From assembly GCA_050946575.1 (NCBI GenBank), contig JBMNVB010000007.1, positions 21,802 through 85,801 of the forward strand: a DNA stretch of 64,000 nucleotides, read 5' to 3'. This stretch comes from JALCRY01 sp050946575. Lineage in GTDB: Bacteria; Bacillota; Clostridia; Peptostreptococcales; Anaerovoracaceae. The notes below the pieces were generated by a model. The model saw only the letters and a program-made list of their open reading frames with translations. It was not told where the DNA came from and ran no database searches. The position numbers were made by a program, and so were the translations under genes. Shown here one piece after another: positions 16,066-25,172 of this stretch (position 1 is its first letter; every line of letters starts with the position of its first letter).

Positions 16066-17835
16066 TTACTTTACCTCCTCTATCGCGTCGAACGGGCATA
16101 CCTGCATGCAGACGCCGCAGCCGAGGCACGAGTTCTTGTCTATCGTGACTTTTTCCTCGCTCGTGTAGATCGCCGGGCATCCTGTCTGCGAGCACATCCT
16201 GCACTTCTTGCACTTATCCTGATCTATGACGCACTTCTTCGGCGAGAGGTCGAAGTTCGCCTTGTCCTCTTCAGTGAACTTCTTCAGCGCGCAAGGCCAT
16301 TTTGTGATGATGACTGTCGGCTCGTCCTTCGCGAGCGCTTCGTCCAGCGCATTGTTGACCTCGTCGAGTTTATTCGGATTTACAACGTATATGTTTTCCT
16401 TCTTCATTCCTATGGCAACGCACAGCGCCGGGATGTCCACTTCCGTGGCCGGCTCGCCCATGAGCGTGAATCCCGAGCCCGGGTTCTGCTGATGTCCCGT
16501 CATGCCCGTGATCCTGTTGTCCAGGATGCATGTTACGTTAGTACCCTTGTTGTATACCTGGCCGATCAGCGACTCCACGCCTGTGTGGAAGAATGTCGAA
16601 TCGCCTATTACCGATACGACCTTCGTATCCTTGTTCGCTCTCTTCATCACGATGGAAGCGCCGTGTCCCATACTGACTGACGCACCCATGTCGATACATG
16701 TGTGGATCGCGTTCAGCGGAGCAGCCGCGCCGAGAGTGTAGCAGCCGATATCGCCGTTTATCATGATGTTCTTTCTCTTCGAAAGCGCATAGAAGAATCC
16801 TCTGTGAGGGCAGCCCGCGCACAGCGTAGGAGGCCTTACGACAGCGTCTTCGTCTACCTTCTTCGGATGCTCCTTCTTTCCGTAGACCGCTTCTCTTACG
16901 ATGTCCGTGTTGAGCTCGTCGAACGACGGGATGATCTCCTTGCCGATGACTTCAAGTCCGAGCATCTTGCAGTGGTTTTCAATATACGGATCCATTTCCT
17001 CAACGACGTAGACCTTGTCCATCCTGCCGCAGAACTCCGTCACGAGTTCATTCGGGAACGGCCACGACATGCCGAGTTTCAGGAACGAAGCGTCGTCTCC
17101 GAACACTTCCTTCGAGTACTGATACGAGATGCCGGATGTGATGACGCCGACCTTCGTGCCGTAATATTCCGGCCTGTTCACGTCGCATGTGTTCGCATAC
17201 GCTCTCATCTTTTCGATCCTCTCCGGGAGCTTCGCTCTGAGGACCTTCGCGTTCGCAGGTACAGTTACATACTTCGCGATCTTCGGCTCGTAGTCAACGA
17301 CCGGCTTCGTCTTTCTCTCGCCGAGCTCGACAAGGCCCTTCGAGTGGCATACACGCGTCGTGAGGTGCATGAGCACCGGAGTATCGAATTTCTCGGAGAG
17401 CTCGAACGCGAGCTTCATGAAGTCCTTGCATTCCTGGCTGTCCGAAGGTTCGAGCATCAATGCTCTGGCCGCGACCGCATAGTTCCTGTTATCCTGTTCG
17501 TTCTGCGAGCTGTGCTGGCCCGGATCGTCAGCGACGCAGAATACCATTCCGCCCGTAACACCCGTGTAGCAGAAAGTGAAGAATGGGTCCGCGGCAACGT
17601 TGAGCCCGACGTGCTTCATCGCGCAGAGCGATCTCGCGCCGGCGATCGAAGCGCCGATGGCTGCTTCCGCGGCAACCTTTTCATTCGGTGCCCATTCTGA
17701 ATAGAGATCTTTGTAGTTCGACAGGTTCTCGAGTATTTCAGTACTCGGAGTCCCCGGATAGGCTGAAGCGAATTCCAGGCCGCCTTCCCATGCGCCTCTG
17801 GCGATAGCCTCATTACCCGACATAATGGTTTTCAT
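16066..17835 (-). CDS. iorA: indolepyruvate ferredoxin oxidoreductase, alpha subunit
   Basis: Catalytic TPP-dependent subunit, 589 residues. The N-terminal pyrimidine domain contains FASAYPGTPSTEILENL. A TPP-pyrophosphate domain follows with GDIGCYTLG and GDSTFFHTG. Two C-terminal ferredoxin clusters are seen (CKKCRMCSQTGCP and CLGCGVCMQVCP). Start ATG 17835 has AAAGGAGG upstream. It forms a heterodimer with iorB directly downstream. In fermenters this step recovers energy from aromatic amino acids through acyl-CoA. The ene-reductase and CstA genes just upstream may belong to the same catabolic theme. Confidence 0.96.
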   Translation of the reverse strand: MKTIMSGNEAIARGAWEGGLEFASAYPGTPSTEILENLSNYKDLYSEWAPNEKVAAEAAIGASIAGARSLCAMKHVGLNVAADPFFTFCYTGVTGGMVFCVADDPGQHSSQNEQDNRNYAVAARALMLEPSDSQECKDFMKLAFELSEKFDTPVLMHLTTRVCHSKGLVELGERKTKPVVDYEPKIAKYVTVPANAKVLRAKLPERIEKMRAYANTCDVNRPEYYGTKVGVITSGISYQYSKEVFGDDASFLKLGMSWPFPNELVTEFCGRMDKVYVVEEMDPYIENHCKMLGLEVIGKEIIPSFDELNTDIVREAVYGKKEHPKKVDEDAVVRPPTLCAGCPHRGFFYALSKRKNIMINGDIGCYTLGAAAPLNAIHTCIDMGASVSMGHGASIVMKRANKDTKVVSVIGDSTFFHTGVESLIGQVYNKGTNVTCILDNRITGMTGHQQNPGSGFTLMGEPATEVDIPALCVAIGMKKENIYVVNPNKLDEVNNALDEALAKDEPTVIITKWPCALKKFTEEDKANFDLSPKKCVIDQDKCKKCRMCSQTGCPAIYTSEEKVTIDKNSCLGCGVCMQVCPFDAIEEVK

Positions 17836-17906
17836 TTGGTATCCTCCTTTTTATATATCTACTAATATATATGCAAAAAGCGTGCCAAAAGTGCGGGCAT
17901 TGAAAA

Positions 17907-17935
17907 ATCGGGCATTGCATCAATGCCCGATCATA
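17907..17935 (-). terminator. terminator built from the CAATGC/GCATTG motif
   Basis: ATCGGGCATTG (17907-17917) and CAATGCCCGAT (17921-17931) form a perfect 11-bp stem with a three-base loop. T5 follows on the minus strand, ending the flavin oxidoreductase gene. Confidence 0.85.
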
Positions 17936-17997
17936 TATTGGAATAATTAAACGGTATTTACGGGTTTTACGGGATGTGCGGAATACCGCTAATCCCT

Positions 17998-20050
17998 TTA
18001 GATCCGCATCGCCGCCTCGTACGCGCTCCATATTACCGAACGGAGATTCCCGACGCGCTTGCAGTCGCCGACAAGTTTCGCGCGTGAGCCGGCGCCGCCG
18101 AGCGGAGCCGGGAGATATCCGGCAGAGCTGATGACGGAGTCGCACTGAACTTCGAACTCCTCGCCGTCCTTTTCGCATACGATGGATCCGTCTCTGACTT
18201 CCTTCAGCACCGTCTCAAGATAGACCTCCGTTTCATGGAGCTCGAACCATTCGCGCAGGTAGGAACTGTTAGCGAGACATACGCCGGTCTGGGAAATGAG
18301 GTCGTCCTTCATCTCGATGATGACCGGCTCCTTCCCCTGCAGCGCAAGTTCATATGCTATCTCGCATCCGGTGAGCCCGCCGCCTATGACCGCGACCCTC
18401 CGGCCGACTTCCTTACCGCGCAGATACTCGCAGGCTTCGACAGTTTTTTCAAACCCGGGAACGTTTCTCAGCACGCGCGGCACCGCGCCCGTCGCGATGA
18501 TGATGTCCTTCCCTTTGAATTCAGCAGCGGATCCGATCTCTGTGTTAAGATGGACCTCGATTCCCGCTTCCTTTATCTGCCGCCTGTACCATTCAAGCAG
18601 ATCTCTCAGTCTGCCCTTATATGATTCGGAGCTCGCCGCGATGAACGTGCCGCCGAGCTCACCTTCCTTTTCGTAGATCACCGGCTCGTGTCCGCGGAGC
18701 TTCAGGACTCTCGCAGCCTCCATGCCGCCGATCCCTCCGCCGATAATAATAACCTTTTTCGGTGTCTTCGTCGGTTTGATATAGTGCCTGTCCCACTGCA
18801 TCGTTTCCGCGTTCACGGCGCAGCGCGCCAGCCCGAGACTGTCCGAGAGCGACTGGTCGTTCGGGACGCCCTTGTAATGCGCCATATTGAAGCAGCCGTT
18901 GTGGCAGAGGATGCAGGGCCTGATATCCTCCGGCCTGTCCTCTATGAGTTTCGTCACCCATTCCTGGTCGGCAAGGAAATTCCTCGCGAACCCGGCGCCG
19001 TCGATATCTCCCTTTTCGACCGCGTCCGCCGCAACGTAAGGATCCATCCTCCCGGCGCATACCACCGGGATATCCACGAACTTCTTTATGTGAGCGACGT
19101 CTTCGAGGTTGCAGTTCTCAGGCATATAGATCGGCGGATGCGCCCAGTACCAGGCGTCATACGTCCCGTTATCGCAGTTCAGCATGTCGTATCCGGCATC
19201 CTGCAGATATTTCGCAGCTCTCTCCGACTCTTCCATATCCCGTCCGACTTCTTCATAATCCTCGCCCGGCAGCGCGCCTTTCCTGAACCCCTTCGTCTTT
19301 GAAACGACGCTGTACCTGAGCGACACCGGGAAGTCGTCCCCGCACGCCGACTTGATCGCCTTCACGATCTGCACGGCGAAACGGTATCGGTTCTCGAAGC
19401 TCCCGCCGTAGTCATCTGTCCTCTTGTTCACATACGGCAGCGTGAACTGGTCAAGCAGATAACCTTCGTGTACGGCGTGGACTTCCACGCCGTCGACTCC
19501 TGCCTCTTTGAGCAGCAATGCCGTTTTTCCGAATGCGTCCACGTATTCCATGATTTCCTTTTCCGTGAGTGCTCTGGACGGGACCTTGTCAGACCAGCGG
19601 TTCGGCGACGGGCTTGCCGTCGCAGTGATCTTGTCAATATCCATGAACGGCTTGGACAGTTTCCTCTTCACCGGATCAGTATAGAGATCCTCCATCATCT
19701 TGCTGATGGTAAACGAACGTCCGAATCCCGCAGTCAGCTGGACGAACAGCTTCGCTCCCGTTTTGTGGAGCTCCGGTATCCAGCGGGCGAGATCCCTGTA
19801 CATCTTCTTGTTCTTGTACAGCCACTGGCCGAACATGGGATTGAGCACCGGCTGGCACCCCGGCAGCACAAGTCCGACGTTATTCTTCGCGACTTCCATA
19901 ATGAACTTCGCGCCTACTTTATCGAAGTGGTTCACCTCCAGCCACCCGAAGAGGTCCGTGCCGCCCATCGACGTCAGCACGATCCTGTTTTTTATCTCAA
20001 CGCTGCCTATTTTCCAGGGGGGTAAATAACGGTTCGAGTTTCTTATCCAT
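17998..20050 (-). CDS. FAD/FMN and 4Fe-4S NADH:flavin oxidoreductase (ene-reductase), frameshifted near start
   Basis: Old-yellow-enzyme/2,4-dienoyl-CoA reductase family. An N-terminal FMN barrel (about residues 1-370) is followed by a 4Fe-4S motif (CILCHNGCFNM) and a C-terminal FAD/NAD(P) domain (VIIIGGGIGGMEAARVL; RVAVIGGGLTGCEIAYEL). Such enzymes reduce C=C bonds of enoates or enoyl-CoAs. The only start with a ribosome-binding site (AAAGGAG, ATG 20050) encodes MDKKLEPLFTP and then runs out of frame at six Cs (minus strand; G6 at 20017-20022). The family frame PWKIGSVEIKNR resumes with one base too many. The in-frame ATG at 20091 lies against a -10 box and cannot serve. Full function needs slippage, or the tract is a base-call error. 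Confidence 0.85.
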
Positions 20051-20093
20051 CTTCCGCTCCTTTCCGCACCATTTGATATATGTCTATGCATTG

Positions 20094-20099
20094 ATTATA
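20094..20099 (-). promoter_or_regulatory. -10 box for the flavin oxidoreductase gene
   Basis: TATAAT on the minus strand, 44 bases before the ATG at 20050. The -35 region is not obvious. Its position rules out ATG 20091 as the translation start. Confidence 0.55.
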
Positions 20100-20126
20100 C
20101 AACAAATATTCTGACAAATAAAATGA

Positions 20127-20152
20127 CCCGGCCGGACCGATGTCCGACCGGG
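20127..20152 (-). terminator. rho-independent terminator of cstA
   Basis: CCCGGCCGGAC/GTCCGACCGGG stem with CGAT loop; TCATTTTATTT follows on the minus strand. Confidence 0.87.
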
Positions 20153-20190
20153 CCCTGAGGTTCAGGTCGTTAAAAATATGAGGTTTTCAC

Positions 20191-21678
20191 TCATGAAACC
20201 GCAGCATTGTCGAGCGGTCTTTCGAGCGCACCGCGTTTTTTGCCGGCTCTTACGATCAGTATTGTGTATATGATCGTGAATGCAGCCGATACGCCGTACG
20301 CGAGAGGCCATGACATGCGGAAGCCGATCTGGGCGTTCATGATGAACGCGCACGTTACGAACGCGTAGAACATGCCCGGAAGGATCGTCATGATCCATGC
20401 ATAGCCTTTTCTCGTCGACATCAGATAGATGCTGAACATCGCGAATGCGAATATCGCCAGCGTCTGGTTAGCCCAGGAGAAGTATCTCCAGAGGATCGTG
20501 AACCCTTCAGGTGAATATTTAGCCCAGAACAGTATGATCGCTACGAGGATGAATACCGGGATCGCGATACCGAGCTTGTTCTTCATCTTCGCCATGTCGA
20601 CGTGCAGATATTCACCGAGCATCAGTCTCAGCGAACGGAGCGCCGTGTCGCCCGATGTGATCGGGAGAACGATGATGCCGAGGAGTGCGATCATGCCGCC
20701 CACGCTGCCGAGCATATCTTTAGCTACGTAGTTTACTACGCCTGTCGCCTGCATCTGCAGTCCTGCAGCGATACCGATTCTGTTGTATACGCCCATTGCA
20801 GCTGCAGCCCAGATCATAGCGATGAATCCTTCGAGGATCATCATGTTGTAGAACGTCATGCGTCCTTCTCTTTCACTCCTTACAGATCTGCCGATAAGCG
20901 TTGCCTGTGTGGAATGGAATCCCGAAGTGATGCCGCATGCTACTGTTACGAAGAATACCGGGATGATCGGTGTTATTCCGTCAGGATATGTCCCGTGCCA
21001 TGTAAGAGCGGAGCTCGAAATGTTTGTGAGCGAGTAATCCTTTACGAAGATACCGAAGAAGATGCCTACTGCCGAGAAGAGCAGGATAGCTCCGAATATC
21101 GGGTAGATCCTTCCGATGATCTTGTCGATCGGGAACAGTGTCGCCACGAGGTAGTAAACGAATATCACGGCATATGTGATCCACAGCGCAGGGCTGTTGA
21201 GCGATGCCGATTTTCCGAGGACACCCGTTACGAAGATGTCGCCAGGCGTGTAGATGAATACAGCACCTACGAGCAGCATCAGGATGCACAGGAACGCGTT
21301 GTACAGCTGGTATATTCCCTTGCCCATGAAACGTCCCACGAGCGAAGGCATCTGTTCGCCGCCCTCTCTTATGGAGATCATTCCGGCAAAGTAGTCATGC
21401 GTGGCTCCGCTGACTACGCATCCGATAGGGATAAGGATAAACGCTATCGGTCCGAAAAGGATACCCATGATCGGTCCGAATATCGGGCCCGTGCCTGCGA
21501 TGTTCAGAAGCTCGATAAGTGCATTCTTGAACTTGCTCATCGGCACGTACTCGACGCCGTCCTCTTTGGCTATCGCCGGGGTCGGTCTGTCATCAGGCTT
21601 AAAGACATGTTCTACGAATTTGCCGTAGCCCAGACCTCCTCCGAACAGGATAACCAATCCGATGATGAATGTGGTCAT
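20191..21678 (-). CDS. cstA: carbon starvation protein CstA-family transporter
   Basis: Inner-membrane protein of 495 residues with about 13-16 hydrophobic segments, from the CstA family of peptide and pyruvate transporters. Family segments are GPIFGPIMGILFGPIAFILI, GATHDYFAGMISIREGG and ITSGFHSTQATLIGRS. It is shorter than E. coli CstA (about 700 residues), as is common in clostridia. Upstream lie a consensus sigma-A promoter and a leader hairpin with a T6 run, so expression may be attenuated. The PrpR-like activator gene lies directly upstream on the same strand. Confidence 0.92.
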   Translation of the reverse strand: MTTFIIGLVILFGGGLGYGKFVEHVFKPDDRPTPAIAKEDGVEYVPMSKFKNALIELLNIAGTGPIFGPIMGILFGPIAFILIPIGCVVSGATHDYFAGMISIREGGEQMPSLVGRFMGKGIYQLYNAFLCILMLLVGAVFIYTPGDIFVTGVLGKSASLNSPALWITYAVIFVYYLVATLFPIDKIIGRIYPIFGAILLFSAVGIFFGIFVKDYSLTNISSSALTWHGTYPDGITPIIPVFFVTVACGITSGFHSTQATLIGRSVRSEREGRMTFYNMMILEGFIAMIWAAAAMGVYNRIGIAAGLQMQATGVVNYVAKDMLGSVGGMIALLGIIVLPITSGDTALRSLRLMLGEYLHVDMAKMKNKLGIAIPVFILVAIILFWAKYSPEGFTILWRYFSWANQTLAIFAFAMFSIYLMSTRKGYAWIMTILPGMFYAFVTCAFIMNAQIGFRMSWPLAYGVSAAFTIIYTILIVRAGKKRGALERPLDNAAVS

Positions 21679-21754
21679 ATAATTCCCTCCTGTCGTATAA
21701 TATGTTGAATAATAAAATTAGACCTTAAGGACAAAATAACGAACTGCCTGCATT

Positions 21755-21799
21755 AAAAAATGGCGCCGCAAAGGACGATATCCCCATAGCAGCAGCGCC
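21755..21799 (-). terminator. leader terminator/attenuator upstream of cstA
   Basis: On the minus strand GGCGCTGC (21799-21792) pairs with GCGGCGCC (21769-21762) around a 22-base loop, then A and T6 (21760-21755). It lies between the cstA promoter and the cstA start, so it would stop transcription about 75 bases into the leader unless antiterminated. A tandem GAACTGG(T)GAACTGG just upstream could be part of a competing fold or a binding site. Confidence 0.6.
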
Positions 21800-21838
21800 G
21801 CTCCAGTTCACCAGTTCAATTATCTCCCTTTGAATAAA

Positions 21839-21867
21839 AGTATAAATCTGTTTTTCCGCGATGTCAA
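21839..21867 (-). promoter_or_regulatory. sigma-A promoter of cstA
   Basis: Perfect -35 TTGACA (21867-21862), 17-base spacer, -10 TATACT (21844-21839) on the minus strand; start of transcription expected near 21831. Confidence 0.8.
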
Positions 21868-22042
21868 CGAACATTCGATAGCATCGATAACAAATATCTG
21901 TCAACTAAATATGTCACAAATAACAACATTTAATTGCACGTTTATTCAAAACCGCCCGGATTAATGTGCTCCGAAACATGACGGACGCCGGGCGCACCTC
22001 CGTCCGGCGTTCGATGAGCGTTCACTGTTATCGTGTATTTCG

Positions 22043-24112
22043 CTACCGGCCCCCGCCGAGTCTGAGCCCTTTCTTCGTCAGTACAGTCCCGGCCTTGCCC
22101 TTTCCTATAGTCACCATCCCGCGGCGCTCAAGATCAGTCAGTATCATCCTGACCCTCTGCTCTCCGATCAGCATGCCCCTTTCGGTCGCCGCCTTCGCGA
22201 TGCTACGCCTGCCAAGCCGCTTCCCGGCGGCGAAGCCCTCGCGCAGTATCTCGAGCACGCACTCTTCCTCGTCTGTCCGGTCGCCCGGCGCTCCTGATCC
22301 TTCCGGTCCTGCGGCCCTGCGCTCTTCCTGCCCGCCCGCGTGACCTTCGGACGCCGGAACGACGGCGCTGCCGAGGATCTCTTCAAGGTCACCTGCATCG
22401 ACCACGGTTTTGCCCAGCTCGGCCAGATACTCCACGCAGTTTCTCAGTTCTCTGACGTTCCCGTACCATTCATGGGCCTCTACCATTTCGCGGGCCCGCG
22501 ATGTATATTTCATTTTGCTTCCGAACCGCTTCTCGAATGAGTTTATCAGATCCGGGATATCCTCCTTGCGCTCGCGCAGCGGCGGTATCCTGAGCGGCAG
22601 CACTCTCAGACGGTAGTAGAGGTCCATCCTGAACTTCCCGTCCGCCACCATCCGGCCGAGATCGCGGTTGCTCGACGCGATGATGCGGCAGTTTACGGGG
22701 ATGACATAGTTCCCGCCCACGCGCACGACTTCTTTTTCCTGCAGTACGCGAAGGAGTTTCTGCTGCAGTGCCATATCCATTTCGGATATTTCGTCGAGGA
22801 ACAGCGTCCCCGTGCTGGCCATCTCGAAGATGCCGGCCTTCCCGCCCTTAAGGGCTCCCGTGAACGCGCCTTCCTCGTATCCGAACAGCTCGCTCTCGAG
22901 CAGGTTCGCCGGGATCGCGCCGCAGTTCACCGCGACGAACTGCCGTCCGGCTCTGGTGCTCGCGTTGTGTATCGCCTGTGCGAACATCTCCTTGCCGGTA
23001 CCGTTCTCCCCTGTAATGAGGACGGATGAATCCGACCTGGCCATGCGCATTGCCTTATCCTTCGTTTCTTTCATCGCCTTACTGCTGCCGATGATATCAT
23101 CGAATGTGTATTTTGCGACGTAGCCGCGGTCCATAAGCTCGCCCTTAAGGCGCCGGTGCCGCTTTTCCTCCTCCCGGAACCTCTTCACGACCGCTATCGC
23201 TCCGTAATATTTTCCGGCGTTCGTCTTCGGCGCGACGGAGACGATCAGATCCTCGTCGCGGTACCTGCAGACATATTCATCAACGCTGCGGTGCCGCTCC
23301 AGCGCTTCTCTGAACTGTATGAACGGGAATATCTCATTTCCGTTTTTCCCGACTATATACTGCGCCTTCACACCGAGCTGCTTCTCGCATTGATCGTTCA
23401 CGGCAGTGATATTTCCGTCCTTGTCCACGCTGATGATCGCTCCCGAAAGCATCTTCATCAGGAGCTCGTTCGCGCTTATGTATCTGTTATGCTGTTCGAG
23501 ATTTTTGAAAAGGCCTTCGTGCATCGGCACGAGGTAGGCGGGCGCCGCACGCATGTCGAGCTGCTCGAGCACGCCGCGGATATTGAACGCATCCGCTATG
23601 TCGAGCAGCGTCTCAAGGTCGAAGACGGAATAACCTATGTCATAGACATCGGAAAACTTTTTAAGTTCATCTATATGGTCGTGGGTGGTGGCAATGCATT
23701 TGCCCGAAAGATCAATGCCGTCAAGGCTGCCGGCCGGTGTGACGTTTACGAATCCGCGGTCCACCTTTGTTATTATCTTCGACGCGCGCGTCGCCGATTC
23801 GAAGTCCGACTGGTAAACGATCACGTCGGCCCCTTCGGGTATGCGCTCGATGCTCCGGACCCCGCCGGCGCTGACCGTGAGCCCCGCGTAAATGATGCGC
23901 TCGACTTCGATGCCTTTCAGCCTGTCCTTCACCGACATGAACCCTTCGAATGTTTCCGCGAGCACGACGTTTTCGTCCGCCGGGAGCTCCGGGCCCTCGC
24001 CGCCCGGGCGCAGCCAGTACACGTCCGGAGACGGCATGAACGTTTTGATCTGGTCTATGTAATTCTTTAGAACACTTTCGTTGTAACAAATCAGTATAAG
24101 GTGTTTTGCCAT
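22043..24112 (-). CDS. PrpR-like sigma-54-dependent transcriptional activator
   Basis: A 689-residue enhancer-binding protein. The N-terminal PrpR/propionate-type sensor spans about 1-190. A PAS domain follows (about 210-310), then a AAA+ domain with Walker A GENGTGKE, sigma-54 contact loop EGAFTGA and Walker B GTLFLDE. The C-terminus is unusual. Instead of a Fis-type helix-turn-helix there is a winged-helix-like segment (RRSIAKAATERGMLI...LTDLERRGMVTIGKG). Start ATG 24112 follows GGGAGG. It lies immediately upstream of cstA on the same strand, but cstA has a sigma-A promoter and I found no -24/-12 sequence there. Its targets are therefore unclear. Confidence 0.88.
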   Translation of the reverse strand: MAKHLILICYNESVLKNYIDQIKTFMPSPDVYWLRPGGEGPELPADENVVLAETFEGFMSVKDRLKGIEVERIIYAGLTVSAGGVRSIERIPEGADVIVYQSDFESATRASKIITKVDRGFVNVTPAGSLDGIDLSGKCIATTHDHIDELKKFSDVYDIGYSVFDLETLLDIADAFNIRGVLEQLDMRAAPAYLVPMHEGLFKNLEQHNRYISANELLMKMLSGAIISVDKDGNITAVNDQCEKQLGVKAQYIVGKNGNEIFPFIQFREALERHRSVDEYVCRYRDEDLIVSVAPKTNAGKYYGAIAVVKRFREEEKRHRRLKGELMDRGYVAKYTFDDIIGSSKAMKETKDKAMRMARSDSSVLITGENGTGKEMFAQAIHNASTRAGRQFVAVNCGAIPANLLESELFGYEEGAFTGALKGGKAGIFEMASTGTLFLDEISEMDMALQQKLLRVLQEKEVVRVGGNYVIPVNCRIIASSNRDLGRMVADGKFRMDLYYRLRVLPLRIPPLRERKEDIPDLINSFEKRFGSKMKYTSRAREMVEAHEWYGNVRELRNCVEYLAELGKTVVDAGDLEEILGSAVVPASEGHAGGQEERRAAGPEGSGAPGDRTDEEECVLEILREGFAAGKRLGRRSIAKAATERGMLIGEQRVRMILTDLERRGMVTIGKGKAGTVLTKKGLRLGGGR

Positions 24113-24193
24113 GGCATCCTCCCGTATATCCCGAAAAACCCTTTCCGGGACAAATTATACCATAACGGGAGGGAAATATCGACGCGGGTCCGG

Positions 24194-25171
24194 CTATCCC
24201 GCCGCCGTTTCTCTGAAAGCCTCTCGCAGCTCATCCGCATTTTCGATAGTATTCACTCTGCGCCTGAACGCGGCCGCCCCCGGCTGTCCTTTCACGTACC
24301 ATGCGGCGAACTTCCTCATCTGCGGCACTGCGCGCCGCTCTCCGTACATATCGCACAGCATGTCGAAATGACGGACCATCATTTCAGCACGCTCTTCCCG
24401 GGACGGCGGATCCGGCATCCGCTCCCCGCGCCACAGCGCCAGCGCCTCCCGGAATATCCAAGGGTTCCCGAGCATGCCGCGCGCGATCATCACGAAATCA
24501 CAGCCTGTCCGCTCCATCATATCGATCGCGTCCCGTCCGGTCATGACGTCGCCGTTCCCGATGACCGGGATGCCGACGGCCTTCTTCACGTCCGCTATCA
24601 CAGACCAGTCCGCCTTTCCTTCATAGAACTGGGCCCGCGTCCTTCCGTGCACCGTTACCGCCGCTGCTCCCGCGGCCTCGGCCGCCTTCGCCGCCTCGAC
24701 CGCATTCACCGAATCCGCGTCCCAGCCGGCGCGTATCTTGACAGTCACAGGCTTCGATGTGTTATCCGCCATGGCCTTCACGACATCATGCAGCAGACCG
24801 ACATTTTTCATCAATGCAGAGCCTTCTCCGTTTTTCACTACTTTGGGGACCGGACATCCCGAGTTGAGGTCAAGTATCTCATTTCCGCGCGGTTCAAGCT
24901 CGCGCGCCGCCCATCCGAGGATCTCCGGCTCGCTTCCGAACAGCTGATATCCGAGCGGATGGTCGCCCTCATATATACTCAGCAGCGCTTCGGTGTTCCT
25001 GCTCCCGTAATACAGTCCCTTCGCGCTGATCATTTCGCTGTACGCCAATGCCGCCCCCTGTTCCCGGGCGAGCATCCTGGTCGGCGCGTCGGTGACTCCC
25101 GCGAGCGGCGCCGCTATAAAGGGACACTCGAGCGTGAGTGTCCCGATCCTGAGCATTTTCCTTTCCGCCAT
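24194..25171 (-). CDS. dus: tRNA-dihydrouridine synthase
   Basis: FMN enzyme reducing uridines in tRNA D-loops, 325 residues. Family motifs: APLAGVTDAPTRML at the N-terminus, LNSGCPVPKVVKNGEGSAL (about 100-118) with the catalytic Cys, and a VHGRTRAQFYEG segment. It begins one base after the coaX stop, as the last gene of the run from mmdA. Bacterial Dus genes are often placed like this beside coaX or ftsH. Confidence 0.94.
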   Translation of the reverse strand: MAERKMLRIGTLTLECPFIAAPLAGVTDAPTRMLAREQGAALAYSEMISAKGLYYGSRNTEALLSIYEGDHPLGYQLFGSEPEILGWAARELEPRGNEILDLNSGCPVPKVVKNGEGSALMKNVGLLHDVVKAMADNTSKPVTVKIRAGWDADSVNAVEAAKAAEAAGAAAVTVHGRTRAQFYEGKADWSVIADVKKAVGIPVIGNGDVMTGRDAIDMMERTGCDFVMIARGMLGNPWIFREALALWRGERMPDPPSREERAEMMVRHFDMLCDMYGERRAVPQMRKFAAWYVKGQPGAAAFRRRVNTIENADELREAFRETAAG

Positions 25172-25172
25172 A

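Noticed and set aside
20051..20091. ATG at 20091 as the start of the first ene-reductase
   Set aside because: It lies immediately downstream of the TATAAT box, so it would be at or before the transcript 5' end, has no ribosome-binding site, and would encode residues unlike the family.
21679..21900. Sigma-54 promoter for cstA, expected from the adjacent activator
   Set aside because: No GG-N10-GC pair with the TGGCAC/TTGC context; instead a near-consensus sigma-A promoter is present.
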